From Cycas panzhihuaensis (lineage: Eukaryota; Cycadophyta), in the NCBI GenBank assembly GCA_023213395.1, contig CM041465.1, positions 168,647,741 through 168,711,740 on the forward strand: a stretch of 64,000 bases of DNA, given 5' to 3'. The position numbers and the translations under genes were made by a program. The notes beneath the pieces were generated by a model. That model had not been told where the DNA came from. It made no database searches and saw only the letters and a program-made list of their open reading frames with translations. Position 1 is the first letter of the stretch, and each line of letters starts with the position of its first letter. This document shows, piece by piece, positions 57,500 to 64,000 of the stretch.

Positions 57500-58160
57500 C
57501 TAGAATCACTTTTAGGTTTTTCAACCTCCATTATTTCGATAGTTATCAATGCAGTCTTTCTTATTAACTTACTAAGGCACAAAGCATTTGGTGAAATCAA
57601 ATTTTCATATAAATAGTGATCATCTGGCCTATTTATAAAAATAGGTTCATGCAATTCTTCATCCCCTTTATGAGTGTTAAATGATTCTATATGAGAATTG
57701 GTCTTACCGAAATCAAGTTGATTTTCTCTTTTTATTTTTCTTTTTAGCTTTATTTTCTAGTTCTTTTTCCTAACATTTTTTTACACTTCTTCATAACTCT
57801 TTTCATACACTTACCTCAATAAATTCCAGGCCTCTTTAGTTGAATCAATATTTTGAAGTGTATGAATAACGAACTGGTAAGAAGGAGGAAGGTTTTTCTT
57901 ATCAAAAGTTACAAGCATCACATCAATGTCTATTATATTCTTCTTTTTGAAAATTTCCTCCCCTTCTTCATTAATCGATGCAAGATTATTAATAATTTCT
58001 CATAGCTTTTTAAACATAAATATGTATTCTATTTTTATTCTCCAAATTTGATAATTAGTTCCAATATATTTAGGTAAGGCTATGCTACTATCTGTAATCC
58101 AATACTTATTTTTTTCTAATGCAAAAGTAATGATGTCGCTTAACCCCATGATGCATAAGT
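57500..58160 (-). pseudogene. Copia gag relic, element 3
   Basis: The minus strand starts near the Met of MGLSDIITFALEKN-like sequence and has YIGTNYQIWRIKIEYIF, the L.G.NY..W opening of Ty1/copia Gag, then LPPSYQFVIHTLQNIDSTKEAWNLL near 57920-57830, split here by my reading only for clarity. A lysine-rich stretch follows. Stops and frameshifts are present. It is a different subfamily from the gag at 22186 and 580. Confidence 0.7.
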
Positions 58161-58559
58161 GGGTTGATTCATATACCTTCTTTGACTTGAAATAAGTCTA
58201 TTAAAATAGCAAAAGAATACCTCAAATCACATACAAAAATGTTTGTCTCTGAAATATGGTTCCAACGCCACTAACTATTTTGAAAACAAATGGCTAGATC
58301 CAAAGATATAAGGAGAACCATATAGATACCTCTTTATGATCATACTTTAAGTTTATAAGCTCCTTTAACAGGCTAGTTGCTAGTCATAACAAGGTTTTAT
58401 ATGACCACACCTTTAATGGTAAAGGGGCTAGTAGATAATAATCATCATTCCAATCAAATTTAATTTTGATTTGATAATTAAATGTTCCTAATAAATTTCA
58501 CATCAGTAGATTTCAATTAATATTTCAATCTAATTAAATTAAGTTTATAACTTTAAAAA

Positions 58560-58960
58560 ATACCTCTTTGTCGATTTTCTAGATTGATTTTTTCTGTTAT
58601 TACTCCTCCATTGATACAAAAAAGGCCTTATCAGAATATGGAGATGGTGCCCACGCTCTCTCGGAACTCTCCTAGCATCAGAACATTTCCACTAAATTTA
58701 TCTAGGCATCATCATCAATTAGCCTCAAATGTAACAAATCCCTTTCAATGTTATGGCTCCTCTTGGTCTAGAGCTTCTCCAATCCAAGCTTCACTCTTTC
58801 AAAAGAGAAATCCAACCTGATTATAATACATGCCAATGCTAAGAATATCTAGAGTACACTAGAAATCCTTCATATCAATCATAAGGCTCTCCTGTAATTA
58901 CTTTTTAGTAATATACACTAGTAATAAATCTCTATGCCACATCATGCAAATTATGATTTG
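58560..58960 (+). other. Open but unassigned stretch upstream of NF-YC fragment
   Basis: A 78-codon plus-strand ORF (58584-58820), rich in Ser and Pro, lies upstream of the NF-YC fragment. It could be the N-terminal part of the same captured gene, but no known NF-YC N-terminus was recognised. Confidence 0.3.
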
Positions 58961-58967
58961 TAGGTGA

Positions 58968-59255
58968 CTTGTCCCAACGAATAACCTCACCTTGGTAAGG
59001 ATCAAGAAAATAATAAACGCAGATGAGGATATTAGAATGATATCAATAGAGGCTCCAATTATTTTTTCCAAGGCAAGAACCAAAATCTTTGATTTTCTAC
59101 TTGATATTAAGTGTAGGGAGGAATTGAATGAGGTTAAGCTTTTTGGGAACCCTAGATTTTCTCTTCACTATCATGCAGTCTTTCTTCTCCCTAATATTGC
59201 TCTATTTCATATGCAACCATGCATAAACCTAACCATCACAAATAAATATGAATAA
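58968..59255 (+). pseudogene. NF-YC histone-fold gene fragment
   Basis: Plus strand: NNLTLVRIKKIINADEDIR and the following MISIEAPIIFSKA match the start of the NF-YC histone fold (plant form: LPLARIKKIMKADEDVRMIS). NF-YC pairs with NF-YB and NF-YA to bind CCAAT promoters in the nucleus. After FSKA the frame jumps to RTKIFDFLLDI and REEL, which normally lies about 38 residues further on (TDIFDFLVDIVPREE). The central alpha-2 helix and its flanks are missing by an in-frame deletion. The frame then runs 40 more codons of unclear origin to TAA. No ATG fits the start. It lies antisense within copia element 3. A dead fragment, by capture or by a nested retro-insertion. Confidence 0.78.
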
Positions 59256-59392
59256 TGCTCAATTTTGGTGATCTCTAGACTTGGTGCTCTTTGTGGATAT
59301 TTGAAGTGCTTCTGGATCTTCATGGCTCACTTACTTAGATGGCTACGGAATGTCTTATAAGGTTTGATTGGACTCACATAGACTGTAGTGAT

Positions 59393-60049
59393 TGTTGAGA
59401 ATACAAGGTCCCAACCAATATCTAAACTATTCTTGTAACCACCAAGATCTAAACTATTCTTGCAACTAGTTATAAGAATCGAAACTTAAATTACATGCAA
59501 GTTCTTAAACTAGAGATAAAGGAATGAAATGAATAAGAAAGCCAAGCATAAAATGTACACCTAATATAACATGATAAAACCCTAGCAGGGTGCTAGGGAA
59601 ACATCCACATAGGAAAGGTATCAATCTTTATTGTCACAGAATAGAGATAATGTACATAACCAGTAGCAAAGTGCTCTCAGTAACAACAACTAGATGCCGC
59701 ACTCCTCATAGTATATTGAACAAACCTCAACATAAAGAAATATGCCCTAAATTGGGCTACATGAGAGAGACATACAAGGCATAAATCTTGACCATAGAAT
59801 CTAGGGTATTTTATTGAACAACCCTAATTATCTTTATAATTTAATATTGTTTCTAGTGCTAATTTTTTAGGTCGGGGGCTATTGCCCCTAAACCCCCTCT
59901 TAGTAGGGGGTGTGGAATGCCCCCCAAATCCCTAAGCCAAGGGGGGCTCCCACCCTCCTTAGAACCCCCCAAGAAAGGTTTGGGGGGAAACTGTGCTGCC
60001 AACATGCCAAAATTTTAGCCTCTAACCATTATTATCACATTTCCTAATA
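59393..60049 (+). repeat. Solo LTR (family TGTTGAGAAG), second copy
   Basis: 657 bp, aligned end to end with 62936-63585 and with the split copy at 16619. It contains AAACCCTAGCAGGGTGCTAG and a segment of G and C runs (59870-59990). Flanks GTGAT and GTGGC agree only at three of five bases, consistent with age. Confidence 0.65.
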
Positions 60050-61019
60050 GTGGCAAGTTGCTATAATAGATATCTTTGAATCATGTCTTTGACCTTTTAT
60101 TTCTAGCAATTTATAGAATTATATTCTTTGGCTCTATAATTTTTACAATTCTACATCTCTATGGAATTTCTTAACCTTGACTATAGTGCCACTAAAATAT
60201 TCACGTAGATGGAGCACTGCATTATGGATGAAGAAAGTATAAAGGATCAAATAGATTAGATTTGATCTTGACAATGTTTCCACAATGGCCAATATATGGC
60301 AGTGCCAAATAATGATTTCTTCAATAATGATTATACTTAATGGTACATGGTATAACAACAACATAAATGAATATGGTGTCAACATGGATTAGCACCAACC
60401 ATAACCACAAAACTAGGATTTCACCATTTACTCCTAATCATGGCCATAATTATGAATGAACAATAGATTCAATGGAGTTTTCTTTCTGCTGGTAAATACC
60501 TTAGTAGTCACCTTATTGGCACAATGAATAATTTGGCAACCTGCTGTGTGATAACAGTAAAGTAAAGGTAATAACCTCACTATGGCATAGGAGAGTATTC
60601 ACAACATAAATTATAATTAAACTTTAGCACAAATAGATTAGGGTAACATCCTTTATTCTTCCATGGCAGTTTGTAAAACCTCACATATATATAAACCTTT
60701 CATTATCACCATACAACCAAAAATTAATAGCTAATAGATTAAAGAACCATTTATATATCATAAATTTCCTATTTCATGAATTCACACAAACTGCAAACAT
60801 ATGGCACAAAGGTTCCTTCATAAATCAAGGGAATAATATTACCCAATAAATTCTGTCTTATATCATACTTGGCACTTTAGGGCTTCATCCAAAATCACAA
60901 ACTAGTAATGGGCTTTATAGAGCCACCTCCTTGCTTGAATGCTCTATCTTTTATTGGACTTCTCCTTTCTCAATCTTCGTCTTATAGCAGGATGGCCTGC
61001 TCGACCTGCTCTAATAACA
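60050..61019 (-). mobile_element. 5' internal region of copia element 3
   Basis: An 80-codon minus-strand ORF (60385-60143) and a 66-codon plus-strand ORF (60908-61108) are not recognised. The region lies between the 5' LTR/primer site (61020 side) and the nested solo LTR. Confidence 0.4.
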
Positions 61020-61399
61020 TGTTAAATTTTCAACATGGAGAGTATTCAACACTCAGCAAAGTCAACAAGATCAATGAACAAAGTATAATATGTATTCACT
61101 CAGCATAAGCAAGATTGCATACTATTCCACCATAGACTTAACATAAGTCTCCATGATAACTTGATCCCTACTCTACCTCAACCACCTTTTTATACATCAT
61201 AGGTGGGAATACACAAGTGGGATGGGATGCGTGTGGGACAAAGAACACTAACTAATGACACTACACATACTAACTGGCCAATTGACTTTTCACATAGCAT
61301 TTTTATAATGTGAGATCCTTAGGCCCTTAGTACTATAGCTTTATTGACTCTAAGACATACCTTACATTAAATACTTATACATTAAATATTATATTCTCA
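61020..61399 (-). repeat. 5' LTR of copia element 3
   Basis: 380 bp; on the minus strand it starts TGAGAATATAAT and ends TTTAACA. It is followed by the mutated tRNA-Met primer site at about 61008-61019. Confidence 0.78.
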
Positions 61400-62935
61400 C
61401 ATATACCAAGTTCACCCTTTTGGTATTTTTGATTATCAAGGGCCTCCCCCTCTTGCATATAACCCATATGCCTAAACTATAATGGCTTATCAAGTTAGGG
61501 GCATTTTAAAACCTATCCCATCTTAATAAATCCACTTATAGTGGTAGAACCCCTATGGTGGAGCCCAATCATCCTACTCATAGCAACCTCAACCTACATT
61601 CCTACCAATTGATCCATTAGCACAACTTGAGACATATTCCTTTATTGACTACTATATGAGCCCTCTTTCCCTTAAGCCCCTTCACACTAATACCTCACCT
61701 CTAGAAGTTCCCAAATAAGTTTCCAAGTTTAAAGGGACTTCTTTCCAAGAACAAATGGATCATATTAAGGCATTTACAATGACATGTATAAATTATTAAC
61801 TATATAATAATGTTCTCATAAATATTTTCCATTAATCTCTCTAACACGATGCTCTTAAGTGGTTTTATTACCTTTCCTCCATTGCATTTGTTGATTTTAG
61901 TAACTAGTTGACACCGTTGCTAATTATTTTGATGTCTCCTAACCTTTTGAGAGCGAGGATAAAGCCTTTCTCTCCCTCAAGTAAGGATACGATAAGCTCA
62001 GCTAAAACTTCATTCACGAGTTCCATGACCTTCTCCACTTATCCAAATCCATATTTCCTAAGGATTTGAAAATAGATATCTTTGTTAATGCCCTTTACCT
62101 TAAGCTTTATGTGGAAGTGCTCAAGATGGGTGCAACCACCTGTGACTTAACAATTGTTAAATGCCTAGCCTTAGAGTCTATTAAGATCTAAGTAGGACTA
62201 AAAAAGCACAATAAACTTGCCCTATGACATGAGTTTACCACTCTATCACAAGATCCTAAGCCTCAACCATGGGCTCTAAGGCCCCAAGTTGACACTCTTC
62301 ACAAAATAATAGACCCCCTTATCTCTATTGTTTTCTCATTTAGGTTGACCATATAAGATCTTAAGATTTAATTGGCGTAAGGCTTGTAGCATCTATTTGT
62401 TCCCTCACATGGATATAAGTCAATTCATCAACGAATACAAAACCCTCCTTAGACCAAGGATAATAACCCTAGCCCTCCTTCCAAGAAGGAGAATTCTTCT
62501 TCCCCTAAGAAGAGGTGGTGCTTGATATATAAGTACTACTTTCATAATAATGCCTATTATTAGACTCAACATCCTATGTTAGTACCCATAATCAATCCTC
62601 TAGTACATCTTACTTCTAAACCCAACCCAGAATAACCCATCCACAAAGATCTATTCCTAACTCATAAGGACCCTATCGTTCAAGACCAAAGGGGTACGGG
62701 GAGATCCCAACCTTAACAATAACCTACTCCTAAGGAACCTCAAATAACCCCAATATACATCAAAACCCAAGATAAAGACTCTACCTCCAAAGGATTAAGA
62801 GTGTTGTAAAGCTATCCAATGCTATAATACCAAGGGAGAAAGAGTCATTTAGATGCTTAACACCATTCAAGTATTCACTACAATCCTAGCTTAAGCAATA
62901 AAGGAGGTTGAAGGATCCTCTACTTCCTAATAACC
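61400..62935 (+). pseudogene. Relic A gag core and zinc knuckle
   Basis: It continues the gag of relic A. PLAQLETYSFIDYYMSPLSL near 61615-61680 matches PLAQARTRPFMDYRSMPLSV, and FKGTSFQEQMDHIKAF near 61730-61780 matches FDGTSSQDPTEHVRSF. VEVLKMGATTCD near 62112-62148 matches VEVLKMGVTTCDS. KKRWCLIYKYYFHNNAYY near 62504-62560 is the decayed zinc knuckle. The linker KEVEGSSTS lies just before 62935. Many stops; a solo LTR interrupts it at 62936. Confidence 0.75.
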
Positions 62936-63585
62936 TGTTGAGAAGACAAGGTCCCAATAATCACAAACCGCCACCAAGATCTAAATTATTTTACAATTAG
63001 TTATAGGAATAGAAAATAAAATTTAGTATGCAAGTTCTTAAACTAGAGATAATACAATAAAATGAATAAGAAATCCAAGCATCACATATACACCTGATAT
63101 AATGTGGTAAAACCCTAGCAGTATGCTAGGGAAATAGGAAAGGTATCGACCTTTATTATCAAAGAATGGAGAAATATACACAATATGTAGCAAAATGCTC
63201 ATAGTAATAATAATTAGACATCTAACTCCTCACAGTACATCCAATATATTGAATGCCATCAATATAATGAAAAAACATCCTAAATCAGGCTATATGAGAG
63301 AGTCATACAAGGCACAAATCTCAACCATAGAATCTAGGGTATTTTTAACGAATGACCCTAATTCTCTTTACAATTTAGTATGCTTTTTAGTGCTAGCCTT
63401 TTGGGTCAGGGACTATCACCCCTGAACCCCCTCTTTGTGAGAGGTGTTCTAACTTACCCGGTACTCCCATGGCTAAGGGGGCTCTTACCCCCCTTAGAAC
63501 CCCCTGCAGAAGTTTGGGAGGGAAACTACACTGCCAACCTATCAAAATTTTAGCCTCTAAAATATTATTGTCATATTATCTAATA
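62936..63585 (+). repeat. Solo LTR (family TGTTGAGAAG), third copy
   Basis: 650 bp inserted in the gag-protease linker of relic A. Flanks TAACC (62931-62935) and CAACC (63586-63590) match at four of five bases, and the linker resumes after it. Confidence 0.72.
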
Positions 63586-63720
63586 CAACCATCCCCTAAA
63601 CCTCAACCTATAAAAATTTTACTTCTCTCCAAAACCATCCTTATCCATATAAGTTATTATGGCCTAAAAAGTGCCCTTCCCTAACCCACTAGCAAAGGTA
63701 TTAGAAAACATAACTAAATA
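63586..63720 (+). pseudogene. Relic A protease linker, continued
   Basis: PSPKPQPIKILLLSKTIL, then ISYYGLKSALPNPLAK, aligns with the stretch of element 1 that runs from PDPLPEAVPREIPTLPKTIP to FRRVLTQPTGKG. The protease active site would follow but the relic is lost after about 63720. Confidence 0.6.
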
Positions 63721-64000
63721 GATCATTTATATATACAATAAGCATGAAATTAATAGACATACAATATAAAATTTATATGGGAAACCTTGTAGTAAAAACC
63801 CACCACAAAAAATATGGATTATATCGATGGATGCACATCTACGAGATAGACACTATGCTCAATAGGAATAATGGTAGTCAACGGTTGATGTTGAAGGTGT
63901 GGGCAAGAACCTATAAGCAAAGAGAGCACCACGCAGGGCACCCTGTGCACCGAAGCATGAGTTCGGGACCTATGAATGACACCTAACTACCTTAGAGTAG
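63721..64000. other. Unassigned right edge
   Basis: The last 180 bp are richer in GC than the relic (GTGGGCAAGAACC, GGGCACCCTGTGCACC) and may be the edge of another insertion. No gene seen. Confidence 0.3.

Larger units (their letters stand above)
56189..61399 (-). mobile_element. Ty1/copia-type element, minus strand, nested in relic A
   Basis: Two direct repeats of about 360-380 bp bound it (56189-56545 and 61020-61399), and flanks CATAC (56184-56188) and CATAT (61400-61404) match at four of five bases. On the minus strand the primer site next to the 5' LTR reads TGTTATTAGAGC, a mutated TGGTATCAGAGC. It contains a copia gag relic, unidentified minus-strand ORFs, an antisense NF-YC fragment and a solo LTR. 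No clear reverse transcriptase or integrase was seen. Confidence 0.75.

Overview
The window is plant nuclear DNA made almost entirely of nested LTR retrotransposons. No intact host gene was found. Plant origin is supported by Ty1/copia elements primed by initiator tRNA-Met, by Tat-like Ty3/gypsy elements with 2.5-3.1 kb LTRs and an archaeal-type RNase H, and by decayed fragments of a kinesin-14 and an NF-YC gene. Species cannot be told. Most of the window is AT-rich and poor in CG. Two young gypsy-type elements stand out as GC-richer islands.

Layout. 1-5.1 kb: minus-strand copy of a pol-less copia-type element (LTR 176-558). 5655-16502: complete Tat-like element 1, 10.8 kb, with LTRs of 2593 bp each and a perfect GATGA target duplication. 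It carries gag, a retropepsin-like region, an Arg/Ser-rich tail and a separate ATG-started RNase H ORF, but I see no reverse transcriptase or integrase. 16619-23329: an old solo LTR split by a 6.1-kb copia-type element (17223-23306, CATTG duplication) that carries an antisense kinesin-14 fragment and a gag directly next to its 3' LTR. 23.3-36 kb: decayed repeats, including a minus-strand gag relic (about 29.4-31.0 kb) and a 50-bp tandem repeat (25.5 kb). 36753-46762: complete Tat-like element 2 (GGTGG duplication), related to element 1 but lacking the RNase H module and carrying four copies of an 85-bp hairpin unit. It sits inside an older antisense LTR whose RNase H relic is at 47.5-47.9 kb. 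49.1-64 kb: a very old plus-strand Tat-like copy, opened by a solo LTR (53.16-55.71 kb), a copia element (56189-61399, itself holding an NF-YC fragment and a solo LTR) and another solo LTR (62936-63585).

How it fits together. Elements 1 and 2 look non-autonomous: they supply Gag and a protease-like domain in cis and would need reverse transcriptase and integrase from a relative elsewhere. The least expected signals are the detachable RNase H module, a set of small LTR hairpins whose stems are conserved while loops vary, the 85-bp hairpin unit with a compensatory base change, and host-gene fragments lying antisense inside copia-type elements. Many apparent frameshifts in element 2 fall in CAG/CTG/CCG contexts and may be sequencing error at methylated cytosines rather than true mutation. 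Coordinates of old relics are approximate; all similarity statements come from reading the sequence by eye.
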